64,000 bases of DNA from positions 434,001 through 498,000 of the forward strand of contig CALOBR010000001.1 in NCBI GenBank assembly GCA_942491665.1, written 5' to 3'. The notes under the pieces were generated by a model. The model searched no databases and was not told the origin of the DNA. It was given only the letters and a program-made list of their open reading frames with translations. Positions 17,707 to 25,830 of this stretch are shown here, in pieces; the first letter of the stretch is position 1, and each line of letters begins with the position of its first letter. A program made the translations under genes and the position numbers. The DNA is from CAVQGZ01 sp942491665 (GTDB lineage: Bacteria; Actinomycetota; Actinomycetes; Jiangellales; Jiangellaceae).

Positions 17707-18768
17707 TCAGACGCGGATGAGCTTCTTCTCGCCCATCCCGTAGAAGCCGGTCAAGTCGAGCGTGCCCGCTGGTGTGTCGACCTGACCGCTCAGCCACCCG
17801 AACGGCCCGTAGTACTCCGCCAGAACCTTCTTCACCCCGACGTGCTGATCGTTGGGCACCTCGGGGTGAAACGTCACGTCGACCATCCCGACCTGGTCGT
17901 GCACGCGCCACGGGCCGGTCACCCCGGCCGGCCGATCGAAGGTGACCGGCGGCAGCCGGTGGACGGCGCCGTCGATGAACACGACGTTCTCGTTGTAGAC
18001 CGCCGGGTTCTGCACCTGGTTGTGGGTGAGGTTGACGGCCACTCGTCGTCCGTCGCCCAGCACCCGGGCGCCCGTCACCCAGTCGTAGGCCATCGGGGAC
18101 GGGTAGTGGCCCTTGTGGTCGTCGACGATGAGAATCGTGTCGTCGACAGGGAAGATCTCCTGACGCTGACCGACCGTGATCTGACCGGTGGCCCCCATGG
18201 CGCACTTGTTCGAGTACACCGGCATCCCGTCAGCGAAGGGATGGCAGATGACCATGTGACCGGCGTCGCGCGGCGAGCAGTCGCCGGTCACCGACAGCAG
18301 CATCCCCGGGGACGACGCGCGCGGTAGCGCGCTCGCGGTCACCCCGATGGTGCCCGCGTCGACGTCGTTGTTGAAGCCGACGGCCAGCCCGCGCCAGCGA
18401 CCCGTCGACCGTGTCTGGACGAGGCCCTGCCCGACCGACAGCGCTGCGCTCGGCACCTTGTGCTCGAACCGGCTGACCCGCCCCGAGCTCTTCTCGACCA
18501 CCACGACCTGCAGGATGCCAAGACTCTTGGTGTCGTACACCGCGACGAGGACGAAGTGCTCGCGGCTGATCAGCTGCGCGGCCTGCCACTCCTTGAGCCG
18601 CGCTGCGTGTGCTCGACGCGCGAGACCGGACCACCGGTCGAGCAGGTTGACCTCACGAACCGGAGCGTCGTAGCTGCCGAAGGCGACCTGGCCGTTGGTG
18701 ACCAGCGCAGGCGGCGGAGCCTGCAGCGGCGGGGGTCGGTCGACGACCCGTCCGAGATCAGCGGCCAC
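17707..18768 (-). CDS. DUF2804 domain-containing protein
   Basis: 353 residues, matching DUF2804 over its full length (LLDRWSGLARRAHAARLKEWQ near 30-50; beta-rich middle and end). Function of the family is unknown. GTG at 18768 starts 11 nt inside the malQ 3' end, so it is probably translated from the malQ mRNA. The last residues include the stretch TPAGTLDLTGFYGMGEKK. No signal peptide. Alternative starts further downstream cannot be excluded. Confidence 0.78.
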   Translation of the reverse strand: MAADLGRVVDRPPPLQAPPPALVTNGQVAFGSYDAPVREVNLLDRWSGLARRAHAARLKEWQAAQLISREHFVLVAVYDTKSLGILQVVVVEKSSGRVSRFEHKVPSAALSVGQGLVQTRSTGRWRGLAVGFNNDVDAGTIGVTASALPRASSPGMLLSVTGDCSPRDAGHMVICHPFADGMPVYSNKCAMGATGQITVGQRQEIFPVDDTILIVDDHKGHYPSPMAYDWVTGARVLGDGRRVAVNLTHNQVQNPAVYNENVVFIDGAVHRLPPVTFDRPAGVTGPWRVHDQVGMVDVTFHPEVPNDQHVGVKKVLAEYYGPFGWLSGQVDTPAGTLDLTGFYGMGEKKLIRV

Positions 18769-20875
18769 CGACCACCCGCGGCACAGCGGCAGCGGCCGGG
18801 CTGGTGGTGACGTCCTCCACGCCCAGCACCGCGCCGTCCGGGCCGGTGAGCGACACCCGCCAGTTGGGGTACTCGTCCGTCGTCCCCGGCTGGTTCTGGG
18901 TGCGCCGGTCGCCCACCATGTCGGTGAGCGACACCCCGATGAGCCGGGCCGGAGACCACATGAGCAGCCGGTGCAGCGCCTCCACCGTCTGCGCCGTGCC
19001 GGCGCTCCGGTCGAGCAGGCCACGGTCGGCCAGGACGTCGAGCCATGCCTGCCGCTCGGCCACGTCGATGGCCATCTCCTCGTCGACGTCGCGGGTGAGC
19101 AGCCCCAGCTCGTCGCGCAGCAGCACGTGGTCACCGGCCAGGTAGCCAGCAGTCGGGGGCAGGTCGTGGGTGGTGACGGTCGCCAGGCACAGCTCGCGCC
19201 AGTGCTCGGGAGCAAGTGGCTTGCCGGCGCCGTCGTACTCGAACCACAGCACCGAGGTGCCCAGGATGCCCCGCTCCCGCAGGTAGTCACGCACCCACGG
19301 CTCCACCGTGCCGAGGTCTTCGCCCACGAGGATGGCTCCCGACCGCACCGCCTCCAGCGCGAGGATGCCGATCAGCGCCTCGTGGTCGTAGCGGACGTAC
19401 GTGCCCTCGGTGGGCGGACGGCCCTCCGGGATCCACCACAGCCGGAACAGGCCGATGATGTGGTCGACGCGCAGGCCTCCGGCGTGCCGAAGCACCGTGC
19501 GCAGCAGGTCGCGGTACGCGGCGTACCCGGTCGCGGCGAGTCGGTCGGGCCGCCATGGCGGTTGTGACCAGTCCTGGCCCTGCTGGTTGAACGCATCAGG
19601 CGGGGCGCCCACGGTGATCCCCTGCGCCAGCACGTCCTGCAGGCCCCACGCGTCCGACCCGTTCGGGTGCACCCCCACGGCGAGGTCTTGCATCAGACCG
19701 ATGGGCATGCCCACGTCGTGCGCCTCGTCCTGCACGGCCCGCAGCTGCTCGTCGACCACCCACTGCAGCCAGCAGTAGTAGTCGACGTCGTCGGCGTGGC
19801 TCGCTCGCTGCTCCTCCACCGCCTCGCTGCGCGGGTCGTGAAGCTCGGTCGGCCACTCGCGCCAGTCGGCCCCGTACCGCACCGACAGCACGCACCACGT
19901 CGCGAAGTCGACGAGACCCTGGCCCTCGTCGGCCAGGTAGGCCCGGTACGAGCTCTCCCGACCCGGGCTGCGCGCGACCCGGTGCACCAGCCGCAGCGCG
20001 ATGTCCTTCGCCGCCCATGACGCGTCCCGGTCGACGGCGAGGGCGTCGTTGTCTGCGAGCACCGACGCGCGCCGACGCTCGACCTCGACGCGGGCCGCCT
20101 CGTCGAGGTAGGCGTACTCGTCGATCGCCTCGACGCGCAGGTAGAGCGGGTTGGCGAACCGTCGGGTGGACGGCAAGTAGGGCGAGGGCTCCATCGGGAC
20201 GGCGGGCTCGGCGGCGTGCAGCGGGTTCACGAGCATGAACCCGGCGTCGTGCTCGACCCCTGCCCAGGTGGTGAGGTCGGCGAGGTCGGCGAGGTCGCCC
20301 ACCCCCCACGAACGCTGCGACCGGACGCTGTAGAGCTGGAGTGCCAGCCCCCAGGTGCGGCGGTCGCCGAGCGCCTCGGGCAGACCCACCCACGCGGGCG
20401 TGATGATCAGCGGGCACTCGGCCCGCTGCTCGCCGGACTGGGCGACCAGTCGGTGGTACCCCATCGGTAGGTCGCCGGGTACCGCGAACGTCGCCTCGCC
20501 GATCAGCCGGTTGTTGACGTGCTCGGGGTTGACCCATTCATCCTGCTGGTGGACGTCGGACCGACGTGACCCGTCCTCGGTCTCGATCCACACCTCGACC
20601 TCGGCCCCGTGGTCGACATGCACGCCGAACCATGGGCTCGACCCGGTGCGCGCGACCACGCAGGGCGGCAGCATGCGCTCCCAACGGTGCAGCCAGTCGT
20701 AGTACAGGGCCACGTTGGTGGAGTCGTGGGACGACGCGTCCACACCCAGAGCCGCCAGGACAGTGACGATCGTCTCGGCCGGCACCCGCGTGTGTTGCCC
20801 TTGCCAGTCCCAGAACTCAGTGGCGACCCCATGCGCGTTCGCCAGGTCGGAGAGCTGCGGCCAGGGATCAGTCAC
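18758..20875 (-). CDS. malQ: 4-alpha-glucanotransferase (amylomaltase)
   Basis: GH77 enzyme that transfers 1,4-glucan segments in maltodextrin/glycogen metabolism. 705 residues: N-terminal extension of about 150 residues typical of actinobacterial MalQ, then the TIM barrel with nucleophile Asp in GLRVDHIIGLFR, acid/base Glu in LVGEDLG and third Asp in THDLPPTAGYL. GTG at 20875 follows a CAGACT hexamer by 7 nt; that region is also a perfect 15-nt palindrome. DUF2804 gene follows with an 11-nt overlap. Confidence 0.95.
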   Translation of the reverse strand: MTDPWPQLSDLANAHGVATEFWDWQGQHTRVPAETIVTVLAALGVDASSHDSTNVALYYDWLHRWERMLPPCVVARTGSSPWFGVHVDHGAEVEVWIETEDGSRRSDVHQQDEWVNPEHVNNRLIGEATFAVPGDLPMGYHRLVAQSGEQRAECPLIITPAWVGLPEALGDRRTWGLALQLYSVRSQRSWGVGDLADLADLTTWAGVEHDAGFMLVNPLHAAEPAVPMEPSPYLPSTRRFANPLYLRVEAIDEYAYLDEAARVEVERRRASVLADNDALAVDRDASWAAKDIALRLVHRVARSPGRESSYRAYLADEGQGLVDFATWCVLSVRYGADWREWPTELHDPRSEAVEEQRASHADDVDYYCWLQWVVDEQLRAVQDEAHDVGMPIGLMQDLAVGVHPNGSDAWGLQDVLAQGITVGAPPDAFNQQGQDWSQPPWRPDRLAATGYAAYRDLLRTVLRHAGGLRVDHIIGLFRLWWIPEGRPPTEGTYVRYDHEALIGILALEAVRSGAILVGEDLGTVEPWVRDYLRERGILGTSVLWFEYDGAGKPLAPEHWRELCLATVTTHDLPPTAGYLAGDHVLLRDELGLLTRDVDEEMAIDVAERQAWLDVLADRGLLDRSAGTAQTVEALHRLLMWSPARLIGVSLTDMVGDRRTQNQPGTTDEYPNWRVSLTGPDGAVLGVEDVTTSPAAAAVPRVVGGR

Positions 20876-20877
20876 GC

Positions 20878-20892
20878 GCGGCAGTCTGCCGC
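20878..20892. repeat. Palindrome overlapping the malQ promoter
   Basis: GCGGCAG-T-CTGCCGC, perfect 7-bp arms with a 1-nt centre, immediately upstream of the malQ GTG and overlapping its presumed -10. It may be an operator (carbon-source control would suit malQ) or part of the amidase-malQ spacer structure. Confidence 0.4.
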
Positions 20893-20902
20893 AGAAGCCG
20901 TG

Positions 20903-22348
20903 TCACGTCAGCGAGGTCCACAGGTCGGCGTAGCGGTGGTACCAGGGCCGTGCCACCTCGAGCTCTGCGGCCAGTGAGAGCAGCAGCTCGTCGGCACCGA
21001 ACGCAGCGCCCAGCATCACTCCGACGGGCACCAACGTCCCCGACTCCTGCGTCCATTCCAGGGGCAACGAGACGGCCGGACGGCCGATCAGGTTCCACAC
21101 GCTGGTCCACGGGGTGAAGCGGGTCTGGGCGGCGAAGTCGCCCGCTGGGTCGTCGTCGTCGCGCAGCCCGGCGACAGCGGCGGGCAGGTCGGCCAGCGTG
21201 GGGCTGAGCACGACGTCGACGTGCGACCACGCCGCGGCCACCTGCCGCGCGAGCACCTGGGTTGCGGCGATGGCCGTGACGTACTCGACAGCCGTGGTCG
21301 TGCGGCCCTGCGCGCGCAGCCACCGCGTCAGCGGGCGCAGGTCGCCCTCCCGCTCCGGCGGCACCGGCAGGGACGCCGCCAGCGACGACCAGACGGCCGC
21401 AAACGAGTTCCAGGCGTCCGCCGGGAACGGCACGCCGACCGGTTCGACGTGGTGCCCGAGGTCGGCGAGCAGTCGCGCCGTGCTCTCCGCCGCCGCCCGG
21501 CACGCCGGGTGCACGACGGCGTCGGCGGCGATCACCGGGTCGGTGAGCAGGCCGACTCGCAGCCGTGGGACGGGCCGCTGGGTTGCCGCGACGAAGCTCG
21601 GGGCCGGCGGCGGCAGCGCCGACACGTCGCCCGGCCAGGTGCCCGTCATCACGTCGAGCAGCAGCGCCGCGTCGGCCACCGTGCGCGCCAGCGGCCCGGT
21701 CACGGCCAGCCCGGCGACGTCGACTCCGTCGGGCCCCGGGCTGACGCGCCCGCGGGTCGCCTTCAGACCGACCAGCCCGCAGGCACTGGCCGGGATGCGG
21801 ATGGACCCACCGCCATCCGAGCCCTGCGCGACGGGCGCCACCCCGGCGGCGACCACGACCCCGGCTCCCCCGCTCGAACCCCCCGCCGAGCGGTCCGGGT
21901 CCCACGGCGTGCGCGCCGGCGGTGCGACCGCGGGCTCGGTGTAGCAGGGCAGGCCGATCTCCGGGGTGTTCGTCTTGCCCGTCATCACCGTGCCGGCCCG
22001 CCGGAGCAGCGTGACCACGCCGTCGTCCACGTCGGCCACCTGGTCGGCGAACGCCGCGCTCCCGAGCGTGAACCGCACGCCCGCCACCGCGTTCAGGTCC
22101 TTGACAGGGCAGGGCACACCGAGCAGCGGGGGCAGGTCAGCCGGGTCGCCGGCGGCCATCAGAGCATCCTCAGCGGCCCGTGCCTGCTCCATCGCACCCT
22201 CGGGGGTGCGGGTGACGAACATGCCGAGCCGCTCGTCCAGCTCTGCGGCGCGTCGCAGCGATGCGGCTGTCACCTCGACCGGTGACACCTCGCGCTCGCG
22301 GATGCGTCGTGCCAGGTCGATGGCGCTGAGCCCCAGCACGTCGGTCAT
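20903..22348 (-). CDS. Amidase, amidase-signature family
   Basis: 481-residue amidase-signature hydrolase with the Lys-cisSer-Ser triad visible: Lys83 in PVKDLNAV, GGSSGGAG at 156-162 supplying the cis-Ser, and nucleophile Ser182 in GSDGGGSIRIPAS. Substrate not predictable (fatty amides, aryl amides or peptides in relatives). Since no gatC or gatB is adjacent and the C-terminus differs, it is unlikely to be GatA. ATG at 22348 chosen; an 8-codon longer reading runs into an inverted repeat shared with the divergent mscS gene. Confidence 0.9.
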   Translation of the reverse strand: MTDVLGLSAIDLARRIREREVSPVEVTAASLRRAAELDERLGMFVTRTPEGAMEQARAAEDALMAAGDPADLPPLLGVPCPVKDLNAVAGVRFTLGSAAFADQVADVDDGVVTLLRRAGTVMTGKTNTPEIGLPCYTEPAVAPPARTPWDPDRSAGGSSGGAGVVVAAGVAPVAQGSDGGGSIRIPASACGLVGLKATRGRVSPGPDGVDVAGLAVTGPLARTVADAALLLDVMTGTWPGDVSALPPPAPSFVAATQRPVPRLRVGLLTDPVIAADAVVHPACRAAAESTARLLADLGHHVEPVGVPFPADAWNSFAAVWSSLAASLPVPPEREGDLRPLTRWLRAQGRTTTAVEYVTAIAATQVLARQVAAAWSHVDVVLSPTLADLPAAVAGLRDDDDPAGDFAAQTRFTPWTSVWNLIGRPAVSLPLEWTQESGTLVPVGVMLGAAFGADELLLSLAAELEVARPWYHRYADLWTSLT

Positions 22349-22356
22349 GACCTCGC

Positions 22357-22396
22357 CACACTGCCACGGCACGGGTCAGCGTGCCATGGCAGTGTG
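22357..22396. repeat. Long inverted repeat between divergent amidase and mscS genes
   Basis: CACACTGCCACGGCAC (22357-22372), 8-nt spacer, GTGCCATGGCAGTGTG (22381-22396): 16-bp arms with one mismatch. It lies between the amidase start (22348) and the mscS start (22420), just upstream of the presumed mscS -10 (TACCCT, 22407-22412). Likely an operator for a dimeric regulator, or a cruciform; no regulator gene is adjacent. Confidence 0.6.
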
Positions 22397-22419
22397 CAGG
22401 CGTGCCTACCCTGGACGCC

Positions 22420-23415
22420 ATGGCTGGCCCGACGTCTCTGCTGTCCCCGACCTCTGCCGACGCAACCCCGGAACCGACCGACGTCGTCGAGCCGATCGAG
22501 CTCGATGGTGACATCACCGACGCCTCGTGGTGGCTCGACCTCGCTACCGGCCCGCTGCTGCGCACCGCCATCATCCTGCTCACCGCCCTCGTGGTGCGCT
22601 ACGCGTTCACCAAGGTCGTCGACGGCTTCGTCGCCCGCCTGAGCAACCCGAAGGAGGTCGACCCCGGCGGCACCGGCATCGCGAGCACCGCCCGGGAGGT
22701 GATCGGCACCGACCGCATCGACTACGAGCGACGAGCAACCCGCTCCCGCACCCTCGGCCAGCTGTTCATGAACGTCGGGTCGGTAGTGATCCTGACCATC
22801 GCCGCTTTGATGGTGCTGGCGGAGTGGGGCTTCAACCTGGCCCCGCTGATCGCCGGCGCCGGCGTGCTCGGTGTGGCGCTCGGCTTCGGCGCCCAGACCC
22901 TTGTTGCCGACTTCTTGAGCGGCGTGTTCATGCTCATGGAAGACCAGTACGGCGTCGGCGACATCGTCGACCTGGGCGAGGCGAGCGGCACGGTCGAAGA
23001 CGTCCAGCTACGGGTCACGAAGCTGCGGGCTGTGGACGGCGTCGTCTGGTGGGTGCGCAACGGCGAGGTCGTGCGGGTCGGCAACATGAGCCAGAACTGG
23101 TCGCGCGCCGTCGTCGACGTCGGCGTCGCCTACGACTCCGACCTGGCCCGGGTGCGCGACGTGCTCAGCGATGTCGCCCACGAGCTCCACGACGACGAGG
23201 AGTGGACCGACACACTGCTCGAGACACCCGAGGTGTGGGGGGTGGAAGACCTGGCCGCCGACGCCGTCACCGTCCGCGTCGTGCTCAAGACCGTGCCCGG
23301 CCAGCAGTGGGCTGTCGCGCGCGAGCTGCGTCAGCGCGTCCACAGCCGTCTCAAGGCCGAAGGCATCGAGATTCCGTTCCCGCAGCGGACGGTGTGGGTG
23401 CGCAACGAGGCCTGA
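22420..23415 (+). CDS. mscS: Small-conductance mechanosensitive channel, MscS family
   Basis: 331-residue inner membrane channel that opens under turgor stress. Three hydrophobic segments between about 40 and 160, pore-lining Gly/Ala helix (IAGAGVLGVALGFGAQTLVADFLSG), then the soluble MscS beta and alpha/beta domains (GDIVDLGEASGTVEDVQLR). ATG at 22420 is chosen because TACCCT is exactly 7 nt upstream (leaderless) and the longer reading begins inside an inverted repeat. Followed at 19 nt by the SDR gene. Confidence 0.93.
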   Translation: MAGPTSLLSPTSADATPEPTDVVEPIELDGDITDASWWLDLATGPLLRTAIILLTALVVRYAFTKVVDGFVARLSNPKEVDPGGTGIASTAREVIGTDRIDYERRATRSRTLGQLFMNVGSVVILTIAALMVLAEWGFNLAPLIAGAGVLGVALGFGAQTLVADFLSGVFMLMEDQYGVGDIVDLGEASGTVEDVQLRVTKLRAVDGVVWWVRNGEVVRVGNMSQNWSRAVVDVGVAYDSDLARVRDVLSDVAHELHDDEEWTDTLLETPEVWGVEDLAADAVTVRVVLKTVPGQQWAVARELRQRVHSRLKAEGIEIPFPQRTVWVRNEA

Positions 23416-23434
23416 CCCAGCAGACTGATGCCTC

Positions 23435-24949
23435 GTGCGGGCACTAGTCACGGGAGCGACCGGATACATCGGCGGGCGACTCGTCCCTGAGTTGCTGGAC
23501 GCTGGGTTCACTGTGCGGGCCGGGGCCCGCCAACTCCTTCAGCTACGCGACCAACCCTGGGCGGATCAGGTGGAGCTCGCTCACGCCGACGTCCTGGACC
23601 CCGATGTCATTAGGGCCGCCCTGACCGACGTCGACGTCGCCTACTACCTCGTGCACGCGATCGGGAAGGGCGACGACTTCGAGCAGCTCGACCGTCGCGC
23701 CGCCCGCACCTTCGCAGCGGCCGCTCGCGAGGCCGGGGTCTCGCGCATCATCTACCTGAGCGGGCTCATGCCCGAGGACGAGGAGCTCAGCCCACACCTG
23801 CGCAGCCGCCAGGAGGTGGGGGAGATCCTGCTGGCCAGCGGCGTCCCCACGACGGTTCTTCAGGCGGCGATCATCATCGGCAGCGGTGGGGCCTCGTTCG
23901 AGATGCTTCGCTATCTCACCGAGCGTCTTCCGGTGATGACGACCCCGATATGGGTGCAGACCCGGATCCAGCCGATTGCCGTCCGAGACGTTCTGTACTA
24001 CCTGGTGCAGTCGGCATCTCTGCCGAGAGACGTCAACCGGGCTTTCGACATCGGCGGACCGGACGTGCTCACCTACGAGCAGATGATGCAGCGCTACGCC
24101 GAGGTGGTCGGGCTGCCCAAACGCCGGATCGTGCGGGTGCCGGCGCTTACGCCGGGCCTGTCGAGCCACTGGGTGCAGATCGTGACGCCCGTTCCCAACG
24201 CCATAGCGCGACCGCTGGTGGAGAGCCTGCGCAACACGGTGGTATGTCGGGAGAACGACATCGCCGCCTACATCGACGGGCCGCCACACGGTCCGACGAG
24301 CTTCGAGCGGGCCGTCGAGCTGGCCCTGGCCCGCGTCCGCAGCGGGGATGTGCCGACGCACTGGTCCAACGCCGAGCTGCGCGGGGCGCCGTCCGACCCG
24401 CTGCCGTCCGACCCCGACTGGGCCGGCGGTGACCTGTACGTCGACGAGCGCTCGCGCGTCGTCGACGCGAGCCCGGAGGCCCTGTGGCAGGTGATCGAGG
24501 GCATCGGCGGTGCCAACGGCTGGTACTCCTGGTCGCTGGCCTGGGGCGTGCGTGGGGTGATGGACCGGATGTCGGGTGGTCCCGGGCTTCGCCGAGGCCG
24601 CCGTGACGCCTACGACCTCCACGTCGGAGACGCGCTGGACTGGTGGCGCGTCGAGGAGGTCGTCGACCTGCAGCTTCTTCGGCTGCGGGCCGAGATGCGG
24701 CTACCGGGCCGGGCCTGGCTGGAGTTGACCATCAGCACGGACGACATCGGACGCACCGTTCTCGGCCAGCGCGCGATCTTCTACCCGCGTGGGCTTGGTG
24801 GGCAGGCTTACTGGTGGAGCATCGCCCCGTTCCACGGTGTGATCTTCGGCAGCATGCAGCGAAACATGGCGTTGGAGGCGGAGCAGCTGGAGAAGGAGAA
24901 GGTCGCCGGACGATGGCACCCGTCGGGGACGCCCCGCCCATCCCCGTGA
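23435..24949 (+). CDS. NAD(P)-binding SDR protein with C-terminal DUF2867 domain
   Basis: 504 residues in two parts: an atypical short-chain-dehydrogenase/NmrA-like Rossmann domain (GATGYIGGRL at 7-16) of about 300 residues, then a DUF2867 (SRPBCC-fold) domain of about 160. Relatives are uncharacterised oxidoreductases near stress and carotenoid genes in other actinobacteria. GTG start with CAGACT 8 nt upstream. The stop abuts the stop of osmC: the six bases TGATCA at 24947-24952 hold both stop codons with no gap. Confidence 0.87.
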   Translation: MRALVTGATGYIGGRLVPELLDAGFTVRAGARQLLQLRDQPWADQVELAHADVLDPDVIRAALTDVDVAYYLVHAIGKGDDFEQLDRRAARTFAAAAREAGVSRIIYLSGLMPEDEELSPHLRSRQEVGEILLASGVPTTVLQAAIIIGSGGASFEMLRYLTERLPVMTTPIWVQTRIQPIAVRDVLYYLVQSASLPRDVNRAFDIGGPDVLTYEQMMQRYAEVVGLPKRRIVRVPALTPGLSSHWVQIVTPVPNAIARPLVESLRNTVVCRENDIAAYIDGPPHGPTSFERAVELALARVRSGDVPTHWSNAELRGAPSDPLPSDPDWAGGDLYVDERSRVVDASPEALWQVIEGIGGANGWYSWSLAWGVRGVMDRMSGGPGLRRGRRDAYDLHVGDALDWWRVEEVVDLQLLRLRAEMRLPGRAWLELTISTDDIGRTVLGQRAIFYPRGLGGQAYWWSIAPFHGVIFGSMQRNMALEAEQLEKEKVAGRWHPSGTPRPSP

Positions 24950-25375
24950 TCAGGCGAGGCTGGCATCCAGGCTGATCGCCACGCCGGTCAGCGCCTGGCT
25001 CACCGGGCACCCCTCCTTGGCCGCCTCGGCCGCCTCGGCGAACGCGTCCGCCTCGAGGCCCGGCACGCTCGCGGTGATCGTGAGGTGGGAGGTGGTGATG
25101 CCGGTGCCGGGCACGAACGTCACGTCGGCGCGGGCCTGGATCGACTCCGGCGGTGTGCCGGCCTTCGACAGCCCGAGCGACAACGCCATGCAGTAGCACG
25201 ACGCGTGCGCAGCGGCGATCAGCTCCTCCGGCGAGGTCATCCCGTTGGGCTCCTCGCTGCGGGCCGGCCACGAGACGTCGAAGGCGCCGACGCCGGAGGA
25301 GTCGAGTGCGACCCGGCCGGAGCCTTCGAACAACGAGCCGTGCCACTGGGCGTTTGCGGTGCGTGTGGTTGCCAT
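24950..25375 (-). CDS. OsmC-family peroxiredoxin-like protein
   Basis: 141 residues, OsmC/Ohr fold. Cys60 (with an extra Cys62) in ASCYCMAL and Cys123 in EGCPVSQAL are the redox pair. Detoxifies organic hydroperoxides or uses mycothiol/lipoyl partners in relatives. ATG at 25375 preferred because family similarity starts there and CAGGAT is 7 nt upstream, as in leaderless genes. Divergent from the haemoglobin gene, with 59 nt between starts. Confidence 0.9.
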   Translation of the reverse strand: MATTRTANAQWHGSLFEGSGRVALDSSGVGAFDVSWPARSEEPNGMTSPEELIAAAHASCYCMALSLGLSKAGTPPESIQARADVTFVPGTGITTSHLTITASVPGLEADAFAEAAEAAKEGCPVSQALTGVAISLDASLA

Positions 25376-25434
25376 GGCGACGATCCTGCTCGACTGTGCC
25401 CCCGAGCGCACGCGAAAGGTAGCGTTCACTTCCG

Positions 25435-25830
25435 ATGACTGCGACCTTCTACGACGAGATCGGCGGGCATGCGACCTTCGAGCGGCTGGTCAGTCGCTTC
25501 TACGCCGGGGTGGCCACCGACGACGGCCTGCGACCGATGTACCCCGAGGACGACCTGGGCCCCGCGGCCGAGCGGCTGCGGCTGTTCCTGGAGCAGTACT
25601 GGGGCGGCCCCACGACCTACTCCGAGCAGCGCGGGCACCCGCGGCTGCGGATGCGCCACGCACCCTTCCCCATCGACCACGACGCCCGGGCGCGCTGGCT
25701 CACCCACATGCGCGCGGCTGTCGACGACCTCGTCGCCGACGGCACGCTCGATCCGTCGCACGAGGCCGTGCTCTGGACCTATCTCGAACGAGCCGCGCTC
25801 TCGATGGTCAACACCGGAGGAACCCAGTGA
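25435..25830 (+). CDS. glbO: Group II truncated haemoglobin
   Basis: 131-residue 2-on-2 haem protein very close to mycobacterial HbO. Proximal His75 (F8), TyrB10 Tyr23, Tyr36 (CD1) and Trp88 (G8) are all conserved at identical numbers. Proposed roles are O2 and NO handling and peroxide protection. ATG at 25435; a TAGCGT hexamer lies 9 nt upstream. Its stop overlaps the GTG of the GH13 gene (GTGA), an arrangement also seen in mycobacteria (glbO-aglA), but the link between the two functions is unknown. Confidence 0.96.
   Translation: MTATFYDEIGGHATFERLVSRFYAGVATDDGLRPMYPEDDLGPAAERLRLFLEQYWGGPTTYSEQRGHPRLRMRHAPFPIDHDARARWLTHMRAAVDDLVADGTLDPSHEAVLWTYLERAALSMVNTGGTQ

Noticed and set aside
22349..22419. 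Extended N-termini of the amidase and MscS, both starting MPWQC
   Set aside because: The shared residues arise from the inverted repeat at 22357-22396, not homology. Better starts exist at 22348 and 22420.
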